Shown here one piece after another: positions 1 to 8,238 of a DNA stretch of 64,000 nt. The position numbers and the translations under genes are program-made. The stretch is from Scandinavium sp036409475 (GTDB taxonomy: Bacteria > Pseudomonadota > Gammaproteobacteria > Enterobacterales > Enterobacteriaceae). The stretch spans positions 1-64,000 of the forward strand of contig NZ_JAYRCK010000009.1 in assembly GCF_036409475.1 (NCBI RefSeq), read 5' to 3'. Position 1 is the first letter of the stretch. Each line of letters opens with the position of its first letter. The notes below the pieces were generated by a model. That model had not been told where the DNA came from. It saw nothing but the letters and a program-made list of their open reading frames with translations, and did not search any database.

Positions 1-2226
1 GTGCTCCCGGACAGCACCCGCCGGGAAACGCAGTTCGACGCCGCCGGGCGACCGGTCAGTACCACTTCCGGCAGCCTGACCCGGCAGATGGCATATGATG
101 ATGCCGGGCGTGTCATTCAACTGACCAATGAAAACGGCCGCCACACGGAATTCACCTGGGATGCACTGGACCGCCTGATGCAGCAGACCGGGTTCGATGG
201 CCGCACGCAGCGCTACCAATACGGGCTGACCGGCAAACTCACCCAAAGTGACGATGAAGGCCTCATCACCCTCTGGCACTACGATGAATCTGACCGGCTG
301 ACGCACCGCACGGTCAGCGGCGAACCGGCGGAGCAGTGGCAGTATGATGAGCGCGGCTGGCTGAGCGGTATCTGTCACCTCAGCGAAGGCCAGCGCGTGG
401 CCGTTCACTATGACTACAACGACCAGGGCCGCCTCACACGTGAACGGCAGACCGTCCACGCCGCGGACTCTGAAGAACTGCTGTGGCAGCACGACACCCG
501 CCACGCATGGCAGGCCGGACTCGCCACCTGCGTCACACCTGACGGTCTCCCGGCCGCAGAGTGGCTGACCTACGGCTCCGGCCATCTGGCAGGCATGAAG
601 CTCGGTGACACACCGCTCATCGACTTCACCCGCGACCGCCTGCACCGCGAGACGCAGCGCACTTTCGGGAATTTTTCCCTCACCACCGGCTACATGCAGA
701 CAGGTCAGCTCAGTGACCGTACGGCCACGGTCCCGTCGCTCAGCCGGGCGTACCGCTGGAACGACAACGGCGAACTTATCACCCTGAGCGGCCCGCATAC
801 CCAGCGCCAGTATCAGTATGAGAACGGTCGTCTGCACAGCACGCATATCAACGACCAGCTGTACATCTCACTGACGGACCCGGCGGGCAACCGCCTGACC
901 GGCAATCCGCTGCTGCCAGCGGTCTGGCCGGACAACCGTCCCGGACAGGACGCACATTTTTATTACCACCACGACCACCACGGCAATCTGACAGAGAAAG
1001 ACGAACGGGCCATCCGCAAATTCGGCAGCCACACGCACCATTATCGCTACGACCCGCAGCACCGGCTGGTGGAGTATCAACAGAGGCAAAATGGCTATAT
1101 CCACATAAAAAGCCGCTACCGCTATGACCCGCTGGGCCGCCGCATCAGCAAACAGGTGTGGAAGGCGACAGTATTCCACGACGGCAGCTGCAGCCAGCCG
1201 GAACTGAAGCAGACGGTGTGGTACGGCTGGGACGGCGACCGCCTGACCACCACGGAAACGGAAGGCACCCGCGTCCAGACAATTTATCTGCCGGGCAGCT
1301 TCACGCCGCTGCTGCGCATCGAAACACCGGCTGCGGAGCTGAGAAAAGCGGTCCGCCGCACGCTGGCGGAAAAGCTGCAACAGGAAGGCAGCGTGACGCT
1401 GCCGCCGGAACTGACCTCGCTGCTGGACAGGCTTGAACTGGAAATTCAGCAGAACGGCGTCAGCGAGGACATCCGCCAGTGGCTGGCAGGCTGTGGGCTG
1501 ACGGTGGAGCAGATGGCCGGGCAGATGGAGCCTGTTTATATTCCGGATCGGAAAATTCATCTGTACCACTGCGACCACCGCGGACTGCCGCTGGCGTTAA
1601 TCAACATGGACGGCAGCCTCGCCTGGCAGGCGGAATATGACGAATGGGGCAATCTGCTGCACGAGGATAATCCACAAAACCTGCAACAGCTTATCCGTCT
1701 GCCGGGCCAGCAGTCCGATGAAGAAACCGGGCTGTATTACAACCGCCACCGTTACTACGACCCGATGCAGGGGCGGTATATTACTCAGGACCCGATTGGG
1801 CTGCGGGGTGGGTGGAATGCTTATGGGTATCCGTTGGATCCTCTAAGAGAGGTTGATGCATTAGGATTAGAAAGAACTAAAATTGATGGCAGAAATATAA
1901 CTGTCCATAATGCGGACGTTGACCCATGGCCGAGTGACCCGCATGGCCATATATATGATTCAAATGAAGTTATTGATAAAGATGGTAACATCTATGATAA
2001 GTCAACCGGTAAATATAGATGTGCTTTAGGGAAGAAATCATTGGCAAAGTGGACAGAGTTTTTAAAAGGGATTGGGAAAATATCTGCTATAGGTGATTTG
2101 TTTTTCATGCAAGATTTAAGCATGCTGATTACCAAAGAACAATGTATTATGGGTGATATGTCTGCGTGCAAAATATACAAGAAACTTGGTGGCGAAATAG
2201 CTAGCGAGCAACCTGAAATGATATAG
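1..2226 (+). CDS. Rhs-family polymorphic toxin, C-terminal part (5' end outside window)
   Basis: This is the C-terminal 741 residues of an Rhs protein. Its reading frame is open from base 1, so the GTG there is probably not the true start. Residues 1 to about 600 are YD-repeat shell sequence, with many YD..GR units. The conserved core end runs through RYYDPMQGRYITQDPIGL and closes at DALGL (residues 619-623). Core proteins of this kind build a hollow shell around a toxin that is released by self-cleavage near this motif. Residues 624-741 (from about base 1870) form the variable tip. It is AT-rich, unlike the GC-rich core, and carries a DPHGHIYD...GNIYDKSTG stretch. I cannot assign its activity. 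A probable immunity gene follows 9 bp downstream. Delivery by a type VI secretion system is the usual route for this family and is inferred here. Confidence 0.9.
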   Translation: MLPDSTRRETQFDAAGRPVSTTSGSLTRQMAYDDAGRVIQLTNENGRHTEFTWDALDRLMQQTGFDGRTQRYQYGLTGKLTQSDDEGLITLWHYDESDRLTHRTVSGEPAEQWQYDERGWLSGICHLSEGQRVAVHYDYNDQGRLTRERQTVHAADSEELLWQHDTRHAWQAGLATCVTPDGLPAAEWLTYGSGHLAGMKLGDTPLIDFTRDRLHRETQRTFGNFSLTTGYMQTGQLSDRTATVPSLSRAYRWNDNGELITLSGPHTQRQYQYENGRLHSTHINDQLYISLTDPAGNRLTGNPLLPAVWPDNRPGQDAHFYYHHDHHGNLTEKDERAIRKFGSHTHHYRYDPQHRLVEYQQRQNGYIHIKSRYRYDPLGRRISKQVWKATVFHDGSCSQPELKQTVWYGWDGDRLTTTETEGTRVQTIYLPGSFTPLLRIETPAAELRKAVRRTLAEKLQQEGSVTLPPELTSLLDRLELEIQQNGVSEDIRQWLAGCGLTVEQMAGQMEPVYIPDRKIHLYHCDHRGLPLALINMDGSLAWQAEYDEWGNLLHEDNPQNLQQLIRLPGQQSDEETGLYYNRHRYYDPMQGRYITQDPIGLRGGWNAYGYPLDPLREVDALGLERTKIDGRNITVHNADVDPWPSDPHGHIYDSNEVIDKDGNIYDKSTGKYRCALGKKSLAKWTEFLKGIGKISAIGDLFFMQDLSMLITKEQCIMGDMSACKIYKKLGGEIASEQPEMI

Positions 2227-2235
2227 GGATTTAAA

Positions 2236-2607
2236 ATGAAAAACAAAACAATATATGCAGTGGTTTCCCCTTCTATAAGTATCGCTCAGTGGTTATCTCT
2301 TTGTGAAAAGTGGGATTCTGAACCTGACATTACCATGGATACATCATTAATTAACAGCAGTGAAGAGATAATGCACGTAGCTAAGCTTGCTTTCTTAACC
2401 AAAAATAGGTTTTTTTCATTGTCAGTAATGTCAAACCTGGCAGAAAAAGAATTAATTTCTAATGAATTGTTAGATACTATTTTTGATATTGGTGATCAAG
2501 CATGCAAGGAAACAGTTTGCTTAAGAAAAAATTTAAGCAAAGAACTAGATAGAAAATGCAAATCTGTGCCACTAACTCATCATTACAAAAAAAATAAAGA
2601 GCTTTGA
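2236..2607 (+). CDS. Probable immunity protein for the upstream Rhs tip
   Basis: The product is 123 residues, without a signal peptide or membrane segment, so it should be cytoplasmic. I do not recognise the family. The immunity role is inferred from position. It starts 9 bp after the Rhs stop codon, has an AGGGA ribosome site at about 6 bp spacing, and shares the low GC of the toxin tip. Toxin tip and immunity gene normally move as one cassette. The C-terminus is basic (HHYKKNKEL) and the middle is rich in acidic residues. It is followed at once by a displaced Rhs core fragment. Confidence 0.65.
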   Translation: MKNKTIYAVVSPSISIAQWLSLCEKWDSEPDITMDTSLINSSEEIMHVAKLAFLTKNRFFSLSVMSNLAEKELISNELLDTIFDIGDQACKETVCLRKNLSKELDRKCKSVPLTHHYKKNKEL

Positions 2608-2647
2608 TGATGATATTCAGCCAAGAATACCATGCCAGATAAGAAAA

Positions 2648-3358
2648 ATGATAATAACAGTCTGCTTATTGATCCGCCGTAGCCTGCCGCAGGCGCTGAT
2701 AAACGAAGACGGCAGCACAGCATGGCAGGCAGACCACGACGCCTGGGGCAATGTGCTGACGGAAACAAATCCGCACAAGCTGAGCCAGCTTATCCGTCTG
2801 CCGGGCCAGCAGTCCGATGAAGAAACCGGGCTGTATTACAACCGCCACCGTTACTACGACCCGATGCAGGGCCGGTATATCACTCAGGATCCGATTGGAC
2901 TGCGGGGTGGGTGGAATTTGTATACATATCCGTTGGATCCTTTAAGAGAGGTTGATGCATTAGGGCTTTTTCAGATGTGCCATAGAACATTTGATCCTAT
3001 CCCAGTGCCTTATGCAAGACATTGCTATATAAAATTTGAAGATGGAACTACATCAAGTTTTGATAATAATGGTACCCATGCAGATCCGGCACCTAATAAG
3101 TCGGGAACAGTTTGCACTGAGCCTCAAAATCCTTCATTAGATGAGTGCATTCGAGAGTCAATGAAAAATTGTAAAGGTGAAAATTATAATTTCACCAAAT
3201 TTAATTTTTGCCATTGTGCAGAATAGGCTATGAAAGCATGCGGGAAATCTATTCCTAAAACATCATGGCCAAACTCCCCAATCAATCCCGGGCCCCAACC
3301 TGGAGAGGCCGGATACAACCGGAGTCCAGTTTTTGGGCCAGATCCTGGTAATCATTGA
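2648..3358 (+). pseudogene. Orphan Rhs tip: core fragment plus second toxin domain, interrupted by amber codon
   Basis: From about base 2676 the sequence resumes the Rhs core close to its end and repeats bases 1620-1863 almost exactly, through the DPIGL and DALGL motifs. A different, AT-rich C-terminal domain follows from about 2971. The upstream shell is absent, so this is a displaced tip that could only be expressed after recombination into the full gene, or from the chance ATG at 2648. The frame stops at TAG (3224-3226) right after FCHCAE. It then continues without a frame change for 43 more codons (AMKACGKSIP onward) to TGA at 3356-3358. The continuation reads like the natural end of the domain, so the amber codon looks like a nonsense mutation. 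The cysteine/histidine-rich NFCHCAE region suggests a papain-like or metal-binding toxin, but the activity is unknown. Confidence 0.75.
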
Positions 3359-3359
3359 A

Positions 3360-3755
3360 ATGGGAAAAAAATTCCTCACTGATTTGTTATGGATATTGCT
3401 TTTTTTGTTTTTTTTGTTCCTTTGGTCATCGTTTGATGAGTATGTTTATGCACGATTAAATATTCATGGTGATTATGTTTTATATATAATTTGGGGGTTG
3501 CCATTAATTTGTGGTGGTAGAGTTTCATACATGTTAGGTTTTAGTGGTTTATGGTTTTGTTTCGGTTATGCATCAATTATTTTTATTGCCGTTTTTGTAT
3601 TTAATTTCATTGCATATAGTTTTCATCAAGCGTCCGACTTCCCTGGGTGGGTGGGGGGGATATGGATAGCAACTATTTTTTTCACCTTAAGCTTTGCAGT
3701 GATGCTTTTAGGGTGTTTAGTCGGGGCCATTTCACGGAGTATATTTAAAAAATGA
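3360..3755 (+). CDS. Small integral membrane protein, possible immunity protein of the orphan Rhs tip
   Basis: I place the start at ATG 3360, one base after the TGA that ends the readthrough frame of the orphan tip. A longer start at 3333 would lie inside that tip. The product is 131 residues with three to four hydrophobic segments, at about 8-25, 40-60, 65-85 and 100-125. It has very few charged residues and a short basic end (SRSIFKK). No family is recognised. Tight coupling to a toxin tip and matching AT-richness suggest an immunity protein, but a membrane location would fit a toxin acting at or outside the inner membrane. No strong ribosome site is visible, which fits translational coupling. 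Confidence 0.5.
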   Translation: MGKKFLTDLLWILLFLFFLFLWSSFDEYVYARLNIHGDYVLYIIWGLPLICGGRVSYMLGFSGLWFCFGYASIIFIAVFVFNFIAYSFHQASDFPGWVGGIWIATIFFTLSFAVMLLGCLVGAISRSIFKK

Positions 3756-3934
3756 AACGGTCAATATTTAACTCAAGAAAGTTTTACAGGTTAATAGGGC
3801 AATGATATCTACACTGTGGCTGATATCATGGTATATCTATATGTTATTTAGTAGAGATATAAATAATGATGTAATTACTGATATGCCATAGTTAATATGA
3901 AAAATATGTTGCCATTGAGCTTTTTGGGGAGGGG

Positions 3935-4125
3935 AAGTCAACTCAGAATGAGTTTAGATTAAGAATGTATGAATGTTTTTAATGACTCGATACTTAGCGA
4001 TGAGCCACATTTTCATCAGAAAATAGTGCTGAGATATATCTGAAAAATATCCTTCACAAGGAAAGAAAGATGACACTTATAAAGCTAATAGTGAAGGTAA
4101 ACACCAGAAAAACATTGAACATTGA
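3935..4125 (+). pseudogene. Decayed gene remnant at the end of the Rhs locus
   Basis: Three short open segments in successive frames read as one hydrophilic peptide if two single-base shifts are undone, one in the T run at 3976-3980 and one near 4038-4041. The segments begin KSTQNEFRLRMYECF, NDSILSDEPHFHQKIVLRYI and SEKYPSQGKKDDTYKANSEG, and the last ends at TGA 4123-4125. No start codon or family is recognisable. It may be a dead immunity or accessory gene of the Rhs locus. The rest of the 3756-4119 gap is AT-rich and shows nothing else I can support. Confidence 0.3.
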
Positions 4126-4149
4126 GCCTTCCTTTACGAAGGCTCAATG
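4120..4149 (-). terminator. Terminator of ybhB, facing the Rhs locus
   Basis: A perfect 12-bp inverted repeat (CATTGAGCCTTC / GAAGGCTCAATG) with a 6-base loop lies 2 bp after the ybhB stop codon. Reading on the minus strand, a T-rich tract follows about 8 bases downstream. The stem may also stop transcription from the Rhs side. Confidence 0.75.
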
Positions 4150-4151
4150 GG

Positions 4152-4628
4152 TCAGCTAAACATCGCCGTCACAGACGCACTTGCCAGGCTGTGGAAATGC
4201 ACGTTAAAGCCGACCATGGCACCGCTTGCCCCTTCGTCTACTTCAATTTTGGCCACGTCCAGCGCATGCACCGTAAAGATGTAACGGTGCGTTTCGCCTT
4301 TCGGTGGAGCTGCTCCGCCGTAGCCTGCTTTGCCAAAATCGGTACGGGTCTGAATCGCGCCATCTGGCAGGTCGGCGATGCCTGAACCTGCGCCTTGCGG
4401 TAACACTCGCGTGTCGGCAGGCAGATTCACCACAACCCAGTGCCACCAGCCGGAACCGGTTGGCGCGTCCGGGTCATAGCAGGTCACGACAAAGCTTTTC
4501 GTGCCGGAGGGCACATCGTCCCACGCCAGGTGTGGCGACAGGTTGTCACCGTCGTAGCCCATGCCGTTGAACACCTGACGGTGCGGGAGCTTATCGCCGT
4601 CTTTAAAATCATGACTGACAAGTTTCAT
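4152..4628 (-). CDS. ybhB: YbhB, YbhB/YbcL-family PEBP-like protein
   Basis: The product is 158 residues, the usual length of the family. It belongs to the phosphatidylethanolamine-binding/Raf-kinase-inhibitor-like fold. The ligand-pocket signatures are visible: DPDAPTGSGWWHWVV around residues 52-66 and GETHRYIFTVHAL near 111-123. There is no signal peptide, so it is cytoplasmic. Its cellular role in enterobacteria is not established. As in E. coli, it lies next to bioA on the same strand, 38 bp downstream of the bioA stop codon. Confidence 0.9.
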   Translation of the reverse strand: MKLVSHDFKDGDKLPHRQVFNGMGYDGDNLSPHLAWDDVPSGTKSFVVTCYDPDAPTGSGWWHWVVVNLPADTRVLPQGAGSGIADLPDGAIQTRTDFGKAGYGGAAPPKGETHRYIFTVHALDVAKIEVDEGASGAMVGFNVHFHSLASASVTAMFS

Positions 4629-4666
4629 CGCTTTTCCTCGCCTCTGAATTAACGACTCAGTGTAGC

Positions 4667-5956
4667 TCAGCGGCTGAAAAGTGTGTTGTCACTTAGCGCG
4701 GCTTTTACCGCTTTCGTCAACTGATTTAACTGTTCCGGTGTAATGATAAACGGGGGCATCAGGTAAATCAGTTTGCCAAAAGGACGAACCCAGACTCCTT
4801 GTTCGACAAAGAATTTTTGCAGCCGCGCCATGTTGACGGGCTCTTTCGTTTCCACCACACCGATAGCGCCGAGAATGCGCACATCCGCCACCAAAGGCGA
4901 GTCGATGGCTTCTGAAAGCTCACATTTAAGCTGTGCCTCAATAGTTGCCACTTGCTGCTGCCAGTGGCCTTCTTCCAACAGCGCGAGGCTTTCTGCTGCC
5001 ACGGCGCAGGCCAGCGGGTTGCCCATGAAAGTTGGGCCGTGCATAAAGCAACCGGCTTCCCCATTGCTGATGGTTTCTGCCACTTCGCGGGTGGTCAGGG
5101 TGGCGGAAAGCGTCATGGTGCCGCCAGTCAGGGCTTTGCCCAGACAGAGAATATCGGGCGCAATCCCGGCATGTTCACAGGCAAACAGTTTGCCTGTACG
5201 GCCAAATCCGGTGGCGATTTCATCGGCAATCAGCAGAATTCCTTCGCGGTCACACATCTTGCGCAGACGACGCAGCCACTCCGGGTGATACATGCGCATC
5301 CCGCCCGCGCCCTGAACGATAGGCTCGACGATAACGGCGGCAATCTCGCTGCGATGAGCCGCCATCAGGCGCGCAAAGGCCACCATATCGCGTTCATCCC
5401 ACTCACCGTCAAAGCGGCTTTGCGGCGCAGGCGCGAACAGGTTTTCCGGCAGATAACCTTTCCACAGGCTGTGCATCGAATTGTCTGGATCGCAGACCGA
5501 CATCGCACCAAACGTATCGCCATGATAGCCGTTGCGGAACGTCAGGAAGCGGCTACGAGATTCGCCTTTCGCCTGCCAGTATTGCAGGGCCATTTTCATC
5601 GCCACTTCCACCGCGACCGATCCTGAATCGGCCAGGAATACGCATTCGAGCGATTCCGGCGTCATTGCCACCAGTTTGCGGCACAACGCGATGGCGGCAG
5701 GGTGGGTTATCCCGCCAAACATCACATGCGACATCTGCTCAATCTGTTGGGTCATGGCGGCATTGAGGCGAGGATGGTTGTAGCCGTGGATCGCCGCCCA
5801 CCATGACGACATGCCATCCACAAGTTGCTCACCGGAGGCGAGCTGCAACTCGCAGCCGTGCGCAGACACCACGGGGTAAACCGGGAGCGGGGAGGTCATT
5901 GACGTGTAGGGGTGCCAGATATGGCGCTGATCGAAAGCGAGATCGTCCTGGGTCAT
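4667..5956 (-). CDS. bioA: Adenosylmethionine-8-amino-7-oxononanoate aminotransferase (BioA)
   Basis: BioA converts 7-keto-8-aminopelargonate to 7,8-diaminopelargonate, using S-adenosylmethionine as amino donor and PLP as cofactor. It is the third step of the late biotin pathway. I place the start at ATG 5956 (MTQDDLAFDQRHIWHPYTSM), giving 429 residues, the E. coli length; the open frame extends further upstream but crosses the operator. Visible motifs are the HIWHPYTSM substrate region, DEIATGFGRTG, and the PLP lysine in LGKALTGGTM. It is transcribed divergently from bioB across the BirA operator. Confidence 0.97.
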   Translation of the reverse strand: MTQDDLAFDQRHIWHPYTSMTSPLPVYPVVSAHGCELQLASGEQLVDGMSSWWAAIHGYNHPRLNAAMTQQIEQMSHVMFGGITHPAAIALCRKLVAMTPESLECVFLADSGSVAVEVAMKMALQYWQAKGESRSRFLTFRNGYHGDTFGAMSVCDPDNSMHSLWKGYLPENLFAPAPQSRFDGEWDERDMVAFARLMAAHRSEIAAVIVEPIVQGAGGMRMYHPEWLRRLRKMCDREGILLIADEIATGFGRTGKLFACEHAGIAPDILCLGKALTGGTMTLSATLTTREVAETISNGEAGCFMHGPTFMGNPLACAVAAESLALLEEGHWQQQVATIEAQLKCELSEAIDSPLVADVRILGAIGVVETKEPVNMARLQKFFVEQGVWVRPFGKLIYLMPPFIITPEQLNQLTKAVKAALSDNTLFSR

Positions 5957-5963
5957 AATCGAC

Positions 5964-5997
5964 TTGTAAACCATTTTAAAAAGTTTTAGGTTTACGA
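5964..5997. promoter_or_regulatory. BirA operator (bioO) between bioA and bioB
   Basis: Two inverted half-sites, TTGTAAACC (5964-5972) and GGTTTACGA (5989-5997), are separated by 16 bp. This is the known layout of the biotin operator, where the BirA-biotinyl-AMP dimer represses both divergent promoters. It sits 8 bp upstream of the bioA start codon and 47 bp upstream of bioB. The right half carries a G where the left half predicts an A. Confidence 0.9.
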
Positions 5998-6043
5998 TCC
6001 TACACTGAACCAAGAAACAACTGAACCCCTTTTGGAGACGCCA

Positions 6044-7084
6044 ATGGCTCACCACCCACGCTGGACACTGTCGCAGGTCACTGAACTTTTTAATAAACCC
6101 TTGCTGGAACTGCTGTTTGAAGCGCAGCAGGTGCATCGTCAGCACTTCGATCCTCGCCAGGTGCAGGTCAGCACGCTGCTGTCGATTAAGACAGGCGCTT
6201 GCCCGGAAGACTGCAAATATTGCCCGCAAAGTGCTCGCTACAAAACCGGGCTTGAAGCCGAACGTCTGATGGAGGTTGATCAGGTGCTCGACTCTGCGCG
6301 TAAAGCGAAAAACGCCGGGTCGACCCGTTTTTGCATGGGCGCGGCGTGGAAAAATCCACATGAACGCGACATGCCCTACCTTGAGCAGATGGTCAAAGGC
6401 GTGAAAGAAATGGGCCTGGAAGCCTGCATGACGCTGGGCACGCTGTCCGATTCACAGGCACAGCGTCTGGGTGCGGCCGGGCTGGATTATTACAACCATA
6501 ACCTCGATACCTCACCGGAGTTTTACGGCAACATTATCACCACTCGTACCTATCAGGAACGTCTGGATACGCTGGGCAAAGTGCGTGATGCGGGGATAAA
6601 AGTTTGCTCTGGTGGCATCGTAGGCCTGGGGGAAACGGTGAACGATCGCGCCGGTTTGTTGCTGCAACTGGCAAACCTGCCAACGCCGCCAGAAAGCGTG
6701 CCCATCAACATGCTGGTGAAGGTCAAAGGCACGCCGATGGAGAACAACGAAGACGTGGATGCGTTTGAGTTTATCCGCACCATCGCAGTGGCTCGCATCA
6801 TGATGCCAACTTCGCACGTGCGCCTCTCCGCAGGCCGCGAGAAGATGAACGAGCAGACTCAGGCGATGTGTTTTATGGCGGGCGCAAACTCGATTTTCTA
6901 TGGCTGCAAGCTGCTGACCACGCCGAACCCGGAAGAGGATAAAGACCTGCTGTTGTTCCGCAAACTGGGGATCAATCCGCAGCAGACTGAAGTGCTTTCA
7001 GGCGATATCGAACAGCAGCAGAAGCTGGAGCAGGCGCTGTTAACACCGGACACAGACGATTACTACAACGCGGCGACGGTATGA
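6044..7084 (+). CDS. bioB: Biotin synthase (BioB)
   Basis: BioB is a radical-SAM enzyme that inserts sulfur into dethiobiotin to form biotin, the last pathway step. The start at ATG 6044 follows a GGAG ribosome site and gives 346 residues, as in E. coli; an upstream TTG at 6032 lies inside that ribosome site. The CxxxCxxC radical-SAM motif CPEDCKYC is near residues 53-60. The second cluster region is seen in CSGGIVGLGE and in the downstream TSHVRLSAGREKM arginine region. The stop overlaps the bioF start in ATGA (7081-7084). Confidence 0.98.
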   Translation: MAHHPRWTLSQVTELFNKPLLELLFEAQQVHRQHFDPRQVQVSTLLSIKTGACPEDCKYCPQSARYKTGLEAERLMEVDQVLDSARKAKNAGSTRFCMGAAWKNPHERDMPYLEQMVKGVKEMGLEACMTLGTLSDSQAQRLGAAGLDYYNHNLDTSPEFYGNIITTRTYQERLDTLGKVRDAGIKVCSGGIVGLGETVNDRAGLLLQLANLPTPPESVPINMLVKVKGTPMENNEDVDAFEFIRTIAVARIMMPTSHVRLSAGREKMNEQTQAMCFMAGANSIFYGCKLLTTPNPEEDKDLLLFRKLGINPQQTEVLSGDIEQQQKLEQALLTPDTDDYYNAATV

Positions 7085-8238
7085 GCTGGCAGCAACGCAT
7101 AGACACAGCGCTGGCAGAACGACGCTCGGCGCAAACCTTTCGCCAGCGTCAACCCGTTACGCAAGGTGCGGGCCGCTGGTTACAGCAGGGTGAGGAGCGC
7201 TGGCTGAATTTTTCCAGTAACGACTATCTGGGGCTGAGTCACCACCCGCAGATTGTCGCCGCCTGGCAGCAAGGCGCTGCGCTTTACGGCACAGGTAGCG
7301 GGGGGTCCGGGCATGTGACGGGTTACAGCGACGCGCACCAGCAGCTTGAACAGCAGCTGGCGGAGTGGCTGGGTTATCCTCGCGCGCTGCTGTTCATCTC
7401 TGGATTTGCCGCCAATCAGGCGCTGATTGCCGCGCTGATGGGCAAAGACGACAGGATTGTGGCCGATCGTCTGAGTCATGCCTCCTTGCTGGAAGCGGCT
7501 TCTCTCAGCCCGGCCCAGCTTCGACGCTTTGCGCACAACGACAGTGGGCAGCTTGCACAATTGCTGGCGAAACCGACTACAGGCCTTCAGCTCACGGTAA
7601 CGGAAGGCATTTTCAGCATGGATGGTGACAGTGCGCCGCTGGCAGAGATTGCCGCAGCCACTCGTGAGGCTGATGGCTGGCTGATGGTGGATGATGCGCA
7701 TGGTATCGGCGTTTGCGGTGAAGAGGGGCGAGGAAGCTGCTCGCAGCAGCAGGTTAAGCCCGATCTTCTGGTGGTCACCTTTGGCAAAGCTTTTGGCCTG
7801 AGCGGCGCGGCAGTGTTATGCAGTGAAGCCACCGCCGATTATCTGCTGCAATTCGCTCGCCATTTGATTTACAGCACCAGCATGCCTCCCGCGCAGGCTG
7901 TGGCGCTAAGCCAGGCTCTGGCAGTCATTCGAAGTGAGGAAGGCGATAGGCGGCGAGAAACACTGCGCAGTCACATCGCCCGTTTTCGCCACGGGGCAGA
8001 GCAACTGGGGATGACGCTGACCGCTTCACAAAGCGCCATTCAGCCGCTGATAGTCGGCGAGAACGAGCGAGCGCTGCGGTTAGCGCACCACTTGCGCGAA
8101 CAGGGACTGTGGCTGACGGCTATTCGCCCCCCAACCGTGCCCGCAGGCACCGCACGTTTGCGGGTGACGCTGACGGCAGCGCATCAACCGGAAGATATCG
8201 ACAAGCTATTGGAGGTGCTGAATGCCACCGGTCAATAA
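7081..8238 (+). CDS. bioF: 8-amino-7-oxononanoate synthase (BioF)
   Basis: BioF condenses pimeloyl-ACP with L-alanine to make 7-keto-8-aminopelargonate, using PLP. The product is 385 residues, one more than E. coli. Typical alpha-oxoamine synthase motifs are present: NDYLGLSHHP near 48-57, GSGGSGHVTGYSDAH near 75-89, DDAHGIGVCGEEGRG near 204-218, and the PLP lysine in VTFGKAFGLSGAA. Its ATG overlaps the bioB stop by 4 bases and its end overlaps bioC by 17 bases, consistent with translational coupling. Confidence 0.98.
   Translation: MSWQQRIDTALAERRSAQTFRQRQPVTQGAGRWLQQGEERWLNFSSNDYLGLSHHPQIVAAWQQGAALYGTGSGGSGHVTGYSDAHQQLEQQLAEWLGYPRALLFISGFAANQALIAALMGKDDRIVADRLSHASLLEAASLSPAQLRRFAHNDSGQLAQLLAKPTTGLQLTVTEGIFSMDGDSAPLAEIAAATREADGWLMVDDAHGIGVCGEEGRGSCSQQQVKPDLLVVTFGKAFGLSGAAVLCSEATADYLLQFARHLIYSTSMPPAQAVALSQALAVIRSEEGDRRRETLRSHIARFRHGAEQLGMTLTASQSAIQPLIVGENERALRLAHHLREQGLWLTAIRPPTVPAGTARLRVTLTAAHQPEDIDKLLEVLNATGQ

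Noticed and set aside
868..1578. 236-codon open frame antisense to the Rhs core
   Set aside because: It is a GC-rich shadow of the YD-repeat region, rich in Ala, Val and Arg with no domain and no ribosome site.
4952..5626. 224-codon open frame antisense to bioA
   Set aside because: It lies wholly within bioA, whose frame has the right length and motifs; the antisense product resembles nothing.
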